Positions 34,462-42,987 of a DNA stretch of 64,000 nucleotides are shown here, in pieces. The first letter of the stretch is position 1; every line of letters begins with the position of its first letter. The stretch is taken from NCBI RefSeq assembly GCF_019449565.1, contig NZ_JAGRPM010000022.1:21407-85406 (forward strand), written 5' to 3'. The position numbers were made by a program, and so were the translations under genes. The notes below the pieces were generated by a model. It was not told the origin of the DNA. It was given only the letters and a program-made list of their open reading frames with translations, and made no database searches. This DNA is from Rhodoblastus sp. (GTDB lineage: Bacteria > Pseudomonadota > Alphaproteobacteria > Rhizobiales > Beijerinckiaceae).

Positions 34462-34797
34462 ATGACGGAAAAAACCAGTGAGCGCATCAAGTCCATTGTC
34501 GATGGCGCCGATGTGGTTCTGTTCATGAAGGGCGTGCCGGCTCAGCCGCAATGCGGTTTTTCCGCCGCCGTGGTGCAGCTCCTCAACGGCTTCGGCGTGA
34601 AATTTGACGCCGTCAACGTTCTCGCCGACCCCTATATCCGCGAGGGCATCAAGACCTTCTCGAACTGGCCGACGATTCCTCAGCTCTATGTGAAGGGCGA
34701 ATTCATTGGCGGCTGCGACATCGTGCGCGAAATGGCGGCTTCGGGCGAGCTAACCCAGCTGTTCGCCGACAAGGCCGTGGAGAAGGTCTCGGCATGA
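34462..34797 (+). CDS. grxD: Monothiol glutaredoxin (CGFS type), nif-linked
   Basis: A 111-aa glutaredoxin of the Grx4/GrxD family: VLFMKGVPAQPQCGFSAAVVQLL carries the CGFS active site, and WPTIPQLYVKGEFIGGCDIV the glutathione/cluster-binding part. Such proteins hold and pass [2Fe-2S] clusters between scaffolds and targets. GAGAGG precedes the ATG. It overlaps the next gene by four bases. The sigma-54 promoter upstream makes it likely to serve nitrogenase Fe-S delivery. Confidence 0.92.
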   Translation: MTEKTSERIKSIVDGADVVLFMKGVPAQPQCGFSAAVVQLLNGFGVKFDAVNVLADPYIREGIKTFSNWPTIPQLYVKGEFIGGCDIVREMAASGELTQLFADKAVEKVSA

Positions 34798-35153
34798 GCA
34801 CGGAGACCGAAACCGCATCCACCTTCGCTGACGTGCCGCAGCTCTACACGCGCCACGTCTTCGCCTGCTACACCCAGCGACCGGCGGGGCATCCGCGCGG
34901 CTCCTGCGGCGCGCAGGGCGCCCAGCCGCTGTGGGACCGCCTGTCGAAGAAGCTCGAAGCCGAGCGTCTTCCGGAAATTGGCTTCACCGCCTCGGGCTGC
35001 CTTGGCTTCTGCCGCGCCGGCCCGTTGATGGTCGTCTATCCGGAAGGCGTCTGGTACGCGCCGAAAACGCCCGAGGACATCGACGAGATCGTCGAGACCC
35101 ACCTCAAGGGCGGCCAGCTGGTCGAACGCCTGGTGGTGGTGCTGACGCGCTGA
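34794..35153 (+). CDS. Thioredoxin-fold (2Fe-2S) ferredoxin
   Basis: A 119-aa protein with the thioredoxin-like [2Fe-2S] ferredoxin pattern: the first Cys pair in FACYTQRP...RGSCGAQG, and the second in GCLGFCRAGPLMVVYPEGVWY. This fold is known from Shethna-type and Aquifex Fd4 ferredoxins. ATGA overlap with grxD implies coupled translation and related work. Whether it donates electrons to nitrogenase or protects it is open. A strong terminator follows at 35193-35247. Confidence 0.85.
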   Translation: MSTETETASTFADVPQLYTRHVFACYTQRPAGHPRGSCGAQGAQPLWDRLSKKLEAERLPEIGFTASGCLGFCRAGPLMVVYPEGVWYAPKTPEDIDEIVETHLKGGQLVERLVVVLTR

Positions 35154-35192
35154 GGCGCGGATATTTCAACGTCCGGCGCATGTCGCCGGATG

Positions 35193-35247
35193 GGCGGGAA
35201 GCGCCGGCGACCGCAAGCCAGAGCCGGATCGCTTCCCGCCATTTTTT
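35193..35247 (+). terminator. Intrinsic terminator after the grxD-ferredoxin operon
   Basis: GGCGGGAAGCG (35193-35203) pairs with CGCTTCCCGCC (35230-35240), with an inner CCGGC/GCCGG pairing, followed by ATTTTTTC on the plus strand. It separates this operon from the convergent ankyrin gene. Confidence 0.85.
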
Positions 35248-35261
35248 CAGGCGATTGTCTT

Positions 35262-35735
35262 TCAGGCGGTTGTCATGTCGGCGCGGGCTTTCTTCCGCGC
35301 CGCGCGCAGAAGGTTCAGGCAATCGATATTGGCGGCCATGTCCATGGCCGAAAAGCCGTCGAGAGTCTCCAGCGCGATATCCGCGCCCCGCGCCAGTAGA
35401 TGCGCGACGACATCGGTGCGCCCGGACGACGCGGCGTACATCAGCGCGGTGGCGCCATTGTCGTTGAGATTGTCCATATCAATTCCCGCGCCGATCAGCA
35501 GGTCGATCATGTCGAGATGGCGCTCGACGCAGGCAAGCCACAAGGCGTTGTTGCCGTCGCCGTTGCGCGCGGCGATTTCACCGCCGCACGCCAGGATCTT
35601 TCGCGCCATGTCGCAATCGCCCTTCAACGCGGCGAGCATCAAGGGCGTTATCTCATTCGCGCCGCGGCCGTGGATGTCGTCGCCGGAAAAGCCTTCCTGA
35701 CGGAGCCAGGCCACGAGATCGGGATCCTGAATCAT
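35262..35735 (-). CDS. Nif-associated ankyrin-repeat protein
   Basis: A 157-aa protein with four ankyrin repeats, for example ITPLMLAALKGDCDMARKILACGGEIAARNGDGNNALWLACVERHLDMIDLLIGAG and GATALMYAASSGRTDVVAHLLARGAD. It starts inside the end of the SagB-like gene (4-bp overlap), so they are co-translated. Ankyrin proteins are found in other nif clusters, function unknown; they normally bind a protein partner, here perhaps the upstream-encoded SagB-like enzyme. Confidence 0.85.
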   Translation of the reverse strand: MIQDPDLVAWLRQEGFSGDDIHGRGANEITPLMLAALKGDCDMARKILACGGEIAARNGDGNNALWLACVERHLDMIDLLIGAGIDMDNLNDNGATALMYAASSGRTDVVAHLLARGADIALETLDGFSAMDMAANIDCLNLLRAARKKARADMTTA

Positions 35736-37279
35736 GGCGTTTTGGCCTTTGCGCGTTGCTTGTCGGGATAGGCGGGCTCAATTGCGATGCGCGAGTCCGT
35801 GAGCGGCCCGCCCAGGGTGAAGTGATAGACTGTCTGAAGCGCGCTTGATTTCAGGCCGATGAACTCATGGGTCTCGTCGTCGAAGAAACAACCCACCCCC
35901 GTGCCCCGCAGGCCGTAGCGTTCGGCTTCGAGATAGAGCGCCTGGCCGATGAGACCGGCCTCCCAATGCAGGCCGCGATAGCTCCAGGGGTTTTGCTCGA
36001 CGGCGTCGAATTCCGCCAGCATGGCCATGCCGAAACAGCAGTCCGACGCGATGGCCTGGTTGCAGAACAGGCGCCGCGCCGCTCCACGCGCGTCGCCGAT
36101 CTTGAGCAGATAAAGCGGCAGGGTTTCCGGCGCTCCCGCGACGCGCGACCAGACAAAATCCGGGTCGAGCGATTGTCGCAACAGCGCCAGGGAATCGGCG
36201 CCGCGCGGTAGGGCATAGAGTCCCGGTTCGACCCCCGCGACGCGATGGACGAACAGGATGGGATGAACGCGCGGAGCGAAATTCCAGACTGTCCAAGGCG
36301 CGCGCGGCCGGGCCGTCACGCTTTCGACAATAGCGAAGAACTCTTCCGCCGGCATGACATGGCGTGCGTCGAAATGTTGCGCGCTGCGCCGTTGCAGGAT
36401 GAGTTCGGCCGGCAGCGCGCTCTCGCTTTGCGCCAAAGTAGACGGCGCGACGGGCTCGGCTGCGACGGAGCCGAGCGTCGCTTCGGCGACCTCGCCGATC
36501 ACAGGCCAGCGGTACATCGGCCAGCGGTCGAGCAGATTGGCCTGTCCGGTCCAGACGCCGGCTTTCAGCGCGGGCGCCCTGACGGCGTCGCCGTGAACCG
36601 TGGGGAAAATCTGAATCAAGGCGTCCGGATCTTCCTTCTCGGCGCGGCCGAAATCCTCCGCGCGGTCGAGACCGAGCAGGGCGGAAATTTGCGCGCTGTC
36701 GAGTCCTTCGACCAGTTGCGCGCGCCAGCCCAAAGCGGCGGCGGCATAGGAAAAGGCGCCGAGTGCGTGGCCGAGATCGAGCTGGCAATAGCGAAAGGCG
36801 CGCTCGCCATATTTCCAGGCCTCACGCCAATGAATGGAGGAAAGTCCGATCCACAGGCAGGGCGTGTCGGACTTTTGTCCGGAGTCGTCCCGCCGCCTTT
36901 GTTCCAGCGCATGATCGCGCGGAAGGTAATGAAACAGCCCGTCATCGAGTCCGTCGACGCCTTCGGCCAGGACATAGGCCTCGGTCGGATGGAGGTTTCC
37001 GCTCGACGGATTGCAGCGCAAGGCCCAGCGGTCCGGCCCGAATTGCTTCCAGGCCGAAAGCCCCATCGACAGATGCAGCAAGGCGCCAAGCGACTCGCGG
37101 GTCAGCGCCGGAGTGGCCGGCAGATCTTCCGGCGCCAACGGCAAGTCCGCGCGGGCCGCGCCCTCGAAGCTGCGGAAAGGATTGGGCTGGAGGTCCCAAT
37201 CCAGCGTGTCCGGGCCCTTGGCGTAGCCGGTGAAGCGATGTTTCGTCCGCTCGTGATAGAGCGCGGCTTTATTCGACAT
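35732..37279 (-). CDS. SagB/ThcOx-type tandem nitroreductase-fold oxidoreductase, nif-linked
   Basis: A 515-aa protein with two nitroreductase-like halves (about 50-250 and 290-500). The first has GALLHLSMGLSAWKQFG and RCNPSSGNLHPTEAYVLAEG (SagB-like FMN-contact motif). The second has LQRRSAQHFDARHVMPAEEFFAIVE and GLIGQALYLEAERYGLRGTGVGCFFDDE. SagB/ThcOx enzymes oxidise thiazolines in azol(in)e peptides, but no precursor peptide or cyclase is here; the context is nifO, an ankyrin protein and a pseudo-receiver. A flavin redox job tied to nitrogen fixation is more likely. The ATG at 37279 overlaps the nifO stop. Confidence 0.8.
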   Translation of the reverse strand: MSNKAALYHERTKHRFTGYAKGPDTLDWDLQPNPFRSFEGAARADLPLAPEDLPATPALTRESLGALLHLSMGLSAWKQFGPDRWALRCNPSSGNLHPTEAYVLAEGVDGLDDGLFHYLPRDHALEQRRRDDSGQKSDTPCLWIGLSSIHWREAWKYGERAFRYCQLDLGHALGAFSYAAAALGWRAQLVEGLDSAQISALLGLDRAEDFGRAEKEDPDALIQIFPTVHGDAVRAPALKAGVWTGQANLLDRWPMYRWPVIGEVAEATLGSVAAEPVAPSTLAQSESALPAELILQRRSAQHFDARHVMPAEEFFAIVESVTARPRAPWTVWNFAPRVHPILFVHRVAGVEPGLYALPRGADSLALLRQSLDPDFVWSRVAGAPETLPLYLLKIGDARGAARRLFCNQAIASDCCFGMAMLAEFDAVEQNPWSYRGLHWEAGLIGQALYLEAERYGLRGTGVGCFFDDETHEFIGLKSSALQTVYHFTLGGPLTDSRIAIEPAYPDKQRAKAKTP

Positions 37280-37757
37280 AGGCTTTGTCAGGATGGGCTT
37301 CTTCAGAATGGGCATTTTCGGCGCGGCGATCCGAAGGGGCCGGGCAGGGCGGACCTGCGGGGCGCGAACAGCCCTGGGCGGCGTCCAGACTTTCACGATT
37401 TTCCGCGCTTTGTCCGAGCAGGGACAGAACAGGCTCCTTGTCGAAGCCGGCGCAACGCTGTCCCGCCGACTCAATCAGGGGGCGACGGATCAGCAGCGGC
37501 TCCGCCAGCATCAGCGCGAGCGCCTCCTCCGGGCCGAGGCCGGCCGGATCGACCGCGCCGGATTTGACTCGCGGGGCGGCTGGATTGAACCAGCCCGCCA
37601 CCGGCATGTCGCCGAAAAAGGCCAGCAGGCGCTCATTCGTCCAGGGCTCGGTCAGCAAATTGCGCTCGTCGACCTCGTGACCGGCGGCGGCGAGCATCGC
37701 CTTCTGCTTGCGATTGGTTCCGCAGCCGGGCTTTTCATAGAAAGTAACGAGCGCCAT
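37269..37757 (-). CDS. nifO: NifO, ArsC/Spx-like nitrogenase-associated protein
   Basis: A 162-aa protein of the arsenate-reductase-like family. VTFYEKPGCGTNRKQKAML carries a single Cys in the active-site position, followed by LLTEPWTNERLLAFFGDMPVAGWFNPAAP. This N-terminus matches the nitrogenase-associated subfamily (NifO), which affects molybdenum use in Azotobacter. The C-terminal 40 residues are Pro/Cys-rich and low in complexity. GAGG precedes the start. Confidence 0.82.
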   Translation of the reverse strand: MALVTFYEKPGCGTNRKQKAMLAAAGHEVDERNLLTEPWTNERLLAFFGDMPVAGWFNPAAPRVKSGAVDPAGLGPEEALALMLAEPLLIRRPLIESAGQRCAGFDKEPVLSLLGQSAENRESLDAAQGCSRPAGPPCPAPSDRRAENAHSEEAHPDKAYVE

Positions 37758-37795
37758 CAGCGATCCTCGGGCCTTGTGTCGCGGGTCGCGCCCGC

Positions 37796-38227
37796 TCAGA
37801 CAATGTTGAGCTGAACCAACGGCGCGGCGCCGCCGCGTCCGAGCACGGTGTCGACCTTCTTGCGCACCGCCTCGATCGTCAGCGGCTTGACAATCGCGCC
37901 ATGGGCGCCGGCCTGCATGGCCTCGACCGCCAACTTCTCTTCGCTTTTGTCGCAGACGATCAGAATGCGGACGCCCGGATATTTCGTATTGAAGGCGTCG
38001 ATCACGCCCATGCCCTGCTTTTGAATCCAGGATACGCCCAGCAGAACGAGATGGGGCGTAAGCCAGTCCTGGCCCTTCTCGAAAGCTTCTTCCGGCGAGG
38101 CGAGCTCATGCGTCTCGATCTCGTCATGCAACATGAATTGCAGCACGGAGCGGATGATCTCGTCCTCGTCCACCACGAAAACCCGCCGCTGGTCGACCGC
38201 CTTGGATGTCTCAACGCCAATCTGCAT
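37796..38227 (-). CDS. Degenerate response-regulator receiver (pseudo-receiver) divergent from nifH
   Basis: A 143-aa single-domain receiver. The acidic pair is kept (VFVVDEDE, Asp20/Asp22) and so is the Lys of IVKPL, but the phospho-acceptor position reads VLLGVSW (Gly64 for Asp) and the switch Thr/Ser position reads LIVCDKS (Cys). It should therefore not be phosphorylated in the normal way. There is no output domain. It is the first gene of the operon leading to nifO, the SagB-like gene and the ankyrin gene. A sigma-54 site at 38305-38319 and the NifA site it shares with nifH put it under NifA. Confidence 0.85.
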   Translation of the reverse strand: MQIGVETSKAVDQRRVFVVDEDEIIRSVLQFMLHDEIETHELASPEEAFEKGQDWLTPHLVLLGVSWIQKQGMGVIDAFNTKYPGVRILIVCDKSEEKLAVEAMQAGAHGAIVKPLTIEAVRKKVDTVLGRGGAAPLVQLNIV

Positions 38228-38304
38228 CGCCGCCTCTATCGTTCTCTATCGTAAGGATCGAATTGCCCGCGCGTCGTTGCCGCGAAGGCCCGCCCGTTCC
38301 TTGT

Positions 38305-38319
38305 GCAATTTCCGTTCCG
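38305..38319 (-). promoter_or_regulatory. Sigma-54 promoter of the pseudo-receiver/nifO operon
   Basis: Minus-strand CGGAACGGAAATTGC has GG-N10-GC and TTGC. It is 78 bases before the pseudo-receiver start and about 86 bases from the NifA site at 38405. Confidence 0.7.
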
Positions 38320-38404
38320 ACCACGCGACATCGGCTTGAGCGTGGCCGGAGCCGTCCGCGAAATTGCGACAAACGTGTCTTGTTTGCCGCAGCTGCGACG
38401 ATGC

Positions 38405-38420
38405 TGTCGGATTTTTCACA
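38405..38420. promoter_or_regulatory. NifA upstream activator site, shared by nifH and the divergent operon
   Basis: TGTCGGATTTTTCACA is an exact TGT-N10-ACA. It lies 68 bases upstream of the nifH -24 box on one side and 86 bases from the minus-strand promoter on the other. No second site was found in the region. Confidence 0.88.
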
Positions 38421-38487
38421 GAACCGACCACAGCGCAGGCTTTAGATAAACACCAATAAAAACAACGATCTTACAGATAAAAAATTC

Positions 38488-38502
38488 TGGCACGGCGGTT
38501 GC
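38488..38502 (+). promoter_or_regulatory. Sigma-54 promoter of nifHDK
   Basis: TGGCACGGCGGTTGC, followed by A, is a perfect match to TGGCACG-N4-TTGCA. Confidence 0.95.
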
Positions 38503-38656
38503 AATCATTGTCAGCGGAACGGCGAGTGAAGGGCTGAACGTACGCAGACGCTAGACGAGCGTTTCGTTCCTTCCCGTCAAAGCGGGTCCGTTTCTGACAG
38601 AGAGAAACAGTCTCGCGCAGAACGCGCGAAGTTCATGCCACACGGACACTTTTTAG

Positions 38657-39547
<891 letters not shown>

Positions 39548-39565
39548 AGATCGCCTGAAGAAACG

Positions 39566-39590
39566 GTCCGGCCCCTTCCGGGGGCCGGAC
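39566..39590 (+). other. Perfect 10-bp hairpin between nifH and nifD
   Basis: GTCCGGCCCC (39566-39575) pairs with GGGGCCGGAC (39581-39590) over a five-base loop, with no T-run. A hairpin here commonly stabilises or partly terminates the nifH message so that NifH exceeds NifDK. Confidence 0.75.
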
Positions 39591-39624
39591 TCCCGAACGG
39601 CGCACGCAAGCGAGAGGTGGCGAC

Positions 39625-41127
39625 ATGAGTGTTGCAAACAATGAGAGCGTTGCTGAGATCAAGGCGCGCAACAAGGAATTGATCAAAGAGGTGCTGGCCG
39701 TCTATCCCGAGAAGACAGCGAAGCGCCGTGCGAAACATCTGAATGTTCACGAGGCCGGCAAGTCCGATTGCGGCGTCAAGTCCAACATCAAGTCGATCCC
39801 CGGCGTGATGACCATTCGCGGCTGCGCTTACGCCGGCTCGAAGGGCGTTGTTTGGGGGCCGATCAAGGACATGATCCACATCAGCCACGGCCCCGTGGGT
39901 TGCGGCCAGTATTCCTGGGCCGCTCGTCGTAACTACTACATCGGCACGACGGGCATCGACAGCTTCGTGACCATGCAGTTCACGTCGGACTTCCAGGAAA
40001 AGGACATCGTCTTCGGCGGCGACAAGAAGCTCGCCAAGATCATGGACGAAATCCAGGAGCTGTTCCCGCTCAACAACGGCATCACCGTCCAGTCGGAATG
40101 CCCGATCGGTCTGATCGGCGACGACATCGAAGCGGTGTCGAAGGCGAAGTCGAAGGAATTCGGCGGCAAGACCATCGTTCCGGTTCGTTGCGAAGGCTTC
40201 CGTGGCGTCTCCCAGTCGCTCGGCCACCACATCGCCAACGACGCCGTTCGCGATTACGTTTTCGACAAGATGGATCCGAACCGGCCTGCTCCGTTCGAAT
40301 CGACGCCCTATGACGTTGCGATCATCGGCGATTACAACATCGGCGGCGACGCTTGGTCCTCGCGCATCCTGCTCGAAGAAATGGGCCTGCGCGTGATCGC
40401 CCAGTGGTCCGGCGACGGCTCGCTGGCGGAACTCGAGAATACGCCTTTGGCGAAGCTCAACGTTCTGCACTGCTACCGTTCGATGAACTATATCTCCCGC
40501 CACATGGAAGAAAAGTTCGGTGTTCCGTGGTGCGAATATAACTTCTTCGGCCCGTCGAAGATCGCCGAATCGCTGCGCAAGATCGCCAGCTTCTTCGACG
40601 ACAAGATCAAGGAAGGCGCCGAGCGCGTCATCGCCAAGTATCAGCCTCTGATGGAAGCGGTCATCGCCAAGTACCGTCCGCGCCTCGAAGGCAAGACTGT
40701 CATGCTCTACGTCGGCGGCCTGCGTCCGCGCCACGTCATTGGCGCTTACGAAGACCTCGGCATGGAAGTTGTCGGCACGGGCTATGAGTTCGCCCATAAC
40801 GACGACTATCAGCGCACCGCCCAGCACTATGTGAAGGACGGCACCCTGATCTATGACGACGTCACCGGCTACGAATTCGAAAAATTCGTGGAAAAGGTCC
40901 AGCCGGATCTGGTGGGCTCGGGCATCAAGGAAAAGTACGTCTTCCAGAAAATGGGCGTGCCCTTCCGCCAGATGCATTCCTGGGATTATTCCGGCCCGTA
41001 TCACGGCTATGACGGCTTCGCGATCTTCGCTCGCGACATGGATATGGCCATCAATGCGCCGGTCTGGAAAATGGCCAAGGCGCCTTGGAAAGACGACTCC
41101 AACTCCAAACTCCTTGCGGCCGAGTGA
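39625..41127 (+). CDS. nifD: Nitrogenase MoFe protein alpha chain NifD
   Basis: A 500-aa subunit. P-cluster ligands are Cys67 (RGCAYAG), Cys93 ([10 protein letters not shown]) and the Cys of [11 protein letters not shown]. FeMo-co ligands are Cys283 ([10 protein letters not shown]) and His451 ([16 protein letters not shown]). It is the molybdenum type, since no vnf/anf-like features or delta subunit are present. Transcribed with nifH and nifK. Confidence 0.99.
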   Translation: MSVANNESVAEIKARNKELIKEVLAVYPEKTAKRRAKHLNVHEAGKSDCGVKSNIKSIPGVMTIRGCAYAGSKGVVWGPIKDMIHISHGPVGCGQYSWAARRNYYIGTTGIDSFVTMQFTSDFQEKDIVFGGDKKLAKIMDEIQELFPLNNGITVQSECPIGLIGDDIEAVSKAKSKEFGGKTIVPVRCEGFRGVSQSLGHHIANDAVRDYVFDKMDPNRPAPFESTPYDVAIIGDYNIGGDAWSSRILLEEMGLRVIAQWSGDGSLAELENTPLAKLNVLHCYRSMNYISRHMEEKFGVPWCEYNFFGPSKIAESLRKIASFFDDKIKEGAERVIAKYQPLMEAVIAKYRPRLEGKTVMLYVGGLRPRHVIGAYEDLGMEVVGTGYEFAHNDDYQRTAQHYVKDGTLIYDDVTGYEFEKFVEKVQPDLVGSGIKEKYVFQKMGVPFRQMHSWDYSGPYHGYDGFAIFARDMDMAINAPVWKMAKAPWKDDSNSKLLAAE

Positions 41128-41139
41128 CCGCGCGCGGCA

Positions 41140-41163
41140 GGCGCCCGTTGAAAGACGGGCGCC
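41140..41163 (+). other. Hairpin between nifD and nifK
   Basis: GGCGCCCGT (41140-41148) pairs perfectly with ACGGGCGCC (41155-41163) over a six-base loop. No T-run follows, so it is likely an mRNA-stability structure. Confidence 0.6.
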
Positions 41164-41196
41164 AGCCGCGAATTACCGACAGCAGAGGGCTTTATC

Positions 41197-42756
41197 ATGA
41201 CGCAGAACGCCGATCACGTACTCGACCATTTCGACCTGTTCCGGGGTCCGGAATACCAGGAAATGCTGGCGAACAAGAAAAAGATGTTCGAAAATCCGCG
41301 TGACGAGGCGGAAGTCGAGCGGGTCCGCGAGTGGGCCAAGACGGAAGAATACAAGGAACTGAACTTCAAGCGCGAAGCTCTGACCGTCAACCCGGCCAAG
41401 GCCTGCCAGCCGCTCGGCGCCGTGTTCGTCGCCGTCGGCTTCGAAAAGACCATTCCCTTCGTCCATGGTTCGCAGGGCTGCGTCGCTTATTACCGCTCGC
41501 ACTTCTCCCGTCACTTCAAGGAGCCGACGTCCTGCGTCTCCTCGTCGATGACCGAAGACGCCGCGGTGTTCGGCGGCCTCAACAACATGATTGACGGCTT
41601 GGCCAACACGCTGAGCATGTACAAGCCGAAGATGATCGCCGTCTCGACGACGTGCATGGCGGAAGTCATCGGCGACGATCTGAACGCCTTCATCAAGACC
41701 TCCCGTGAAAAGGGTTCGATCCCGGAAGACTATCCGGTTCCGTTCGCCCACACCCCGGCCTTCGTCGGCAGCCACATCACCGGCTACGACAACGCCATGA
41801 AGGGCATCATCAGCTACTTCTGGGACGGCCGCGCCGGAACGATCGAAAAGCTTGAGCGCAAGCCCAATGACTCGATCAACTTCCTCGGCGGCTTCGATGG
41901 CTATACCGTCGGCAACCTGCGTGAAATCAAGCGCATCTTCGGTGAGTTCGGCATCAAGTACACGATCCTCGGCGACAATTCGGACGTGTGGGACACCCCG
42001 ACCGATGGCGAGTACCGCATGTATGATGGCGGCACCACGATCGAAGAGACGCTCGAGGCCATCAACGCCAAGGCGACCATTTCGATGCAGGAATATTGCA
42101 CCGAAAAGACCCTGCCGCTCATCGCCGAGCATGGCCAGGAAGTCGTGGCCCTCAACCACCCGATCTCGGTCAAGGGCACCGATAATTTCCTGATGACCCT
42201 CGCCCGCATCTCGGGCAAGGAAATCCCGGAATCGCTCGCCCGTGAGCGTGGCCGCCTTGTCGACGCCATCGCCGACTCCAGCGCCCACATTCATGGCAAG
42301 AAGTTCGCGATCTACGGCGATCCCGACCTCTGCTACGGCCTGGCGGAATTCCTGCTCGAACTCGGCGCCGAGCCCACCACGGTCCTGGCCACCAATGGCG
42401 GCAAGGCCTGGGAAAAGAAGATGCAGGCGCTGTTCGACAGCTCGCCCTTCGGCAAGAACTGCAAGGTCTATCCCGGCAAGGACCTGTGGCATATGCGCTC
42501 GCTGCTGTTCACGGATCCGGTGGACTTCATCATCGGCAACACCTACGGCAAATATCTGGAGCGCGACACGGGCACCCCGCTGATCCGTATCGGTTTCCCG
42601 ATCTTCGACCGTCACCACAAGCATCGCTATCCGGTGTGGGGCTATCAGGGCGGCATGAACGTTCTCGTGACGATCCTCGACAAGATCTTCGACACGATCG
42701 ATCTCGCCACCAACGTCCCGGCGAAGACCGACTACTCGTTCGATATCATTCGCTGA
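41197..42756 (+). CDS. nifK: Nitrogenase MoFe protein beta chain NifK
   Basis: A 519-aa subunit. P-cluster Cys lie in [23 protein letters not shown] and [12 protein letters not shown]. The N-terminus ([25 protein letters not shown]) is the usual long form. It is last of nifHDK; a NifA site hairpin and a terminator follow within 50 bases. Confidence 0.99.
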   Translation: MTQNADHVLDHFDLFRGPEYQEMLANKKKMFENPRDEAEVERVREWAKTEEYKELNFKREALTVNPAKACQPLGAVFVAVGFEKTIPFVHGSQGCVAYYRSHFSRHFKEPTSCVSSSMTEDAAVFGGLNNMIDGLANTLSMYKPKMIAVSTTCMAEVIGDDLNAFIKTSREKGSIPEDYPVPFAHTPAFVGSHITGYDNAMKGIISYFWDGRAGTIEKLERKPNDSINFLGGFDGYTVGNLREIKRIFGEFGIKYTILGDNSDVWDTPTDGEYRMYDGGTTIEETLEAINAKATISMQEYCTEKTLPLIAEHGQEVVALNHPISVKGTDNFLMTLARISGKEIPESLARERGRLVDAIADSSAHIHGKKFAIYGDPDLCYGLAEFLLELGAEPTTVLATNGGKAWEKKMQALFDSSPFGKNCKVYPGKDLWHMRSLLFTDPVDFIIGNTYGKYLERDTGTPLIRIGFPIFDRHHKHRYPVWGYQGGMNVLVTILDKIFDTIDLATNVPAKTDYSFDIIR

Positions 42757-42766
42757 TCAGGTTCAT

Positions 42767-42782
42767 TGTCGGTTTGGCTACA
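42767..42782. promoter_or_regulatory. NifA upstream activator site for nifE, inside a perfect 12-bp hairpin
   Basis: TGTCGGTTTGGCTACA is an exact TGT-N10-ACA, 93 bases upstream of the nifE -24 box. It is embedded in an inverted repeat, 42765-42776 against 42781-42792, with a four-base loop, directly after the nifK stop. Confidence 0.85.
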
Positions 42783-42802
42783 AACCGACAATCCTGCCAA
42801 AC

Positions 42803-42842
42803 AAGGCCCGGGGCGCATCCGCCGCTCCGGGCCTTTCTCTTT
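42803..42842 (+). terminator. Intrinsic terminator after nifHDK
   Basis: AAGGCCCGG (42803-42811) pairs with CCGGGCCTT (42827-42835), followed by a T-rich tail (TTTCTCTTT). It ends the nifHDK message ahead of the nifE promoter. Confidence 0.8.
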
Positions 42843-42874
42843 GGGCCAGCACGCGGGGCGCGCTGGAGGCGCCG

Positions 42875-42889
42875 CGGCGCCAAAATTGC
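42875..42889 (+). promoter_or_regulatory. Sigma-54 promoter of nifEN operon
   Basis: CGGCGCCAAAATTGC, followed by T, keeps GG-N10-GC and the TTGCT -12 box. It lies 99 bases before the nifE start. Confidence 0.8.
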
Positions 42890-42987
42890 TGCCTCCCCAT
42901 CAAAGCCTCCAACTGGCGGAAAAGCGACAGGTGTCGCCCGCCTCCGCGCCTGAAGAAGGCCGCGGCCGAACTGACAGGAGAGACGCG

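Noticed and set aside
35732..37279. RiPP (thiazole/oxazole peptide) biosynthesis locus based on the SagB-like protein
   Set aside because: No cyclodehydratase, precursor peptide, protease or transporter lies nearby; the neighbours are nif-associated.
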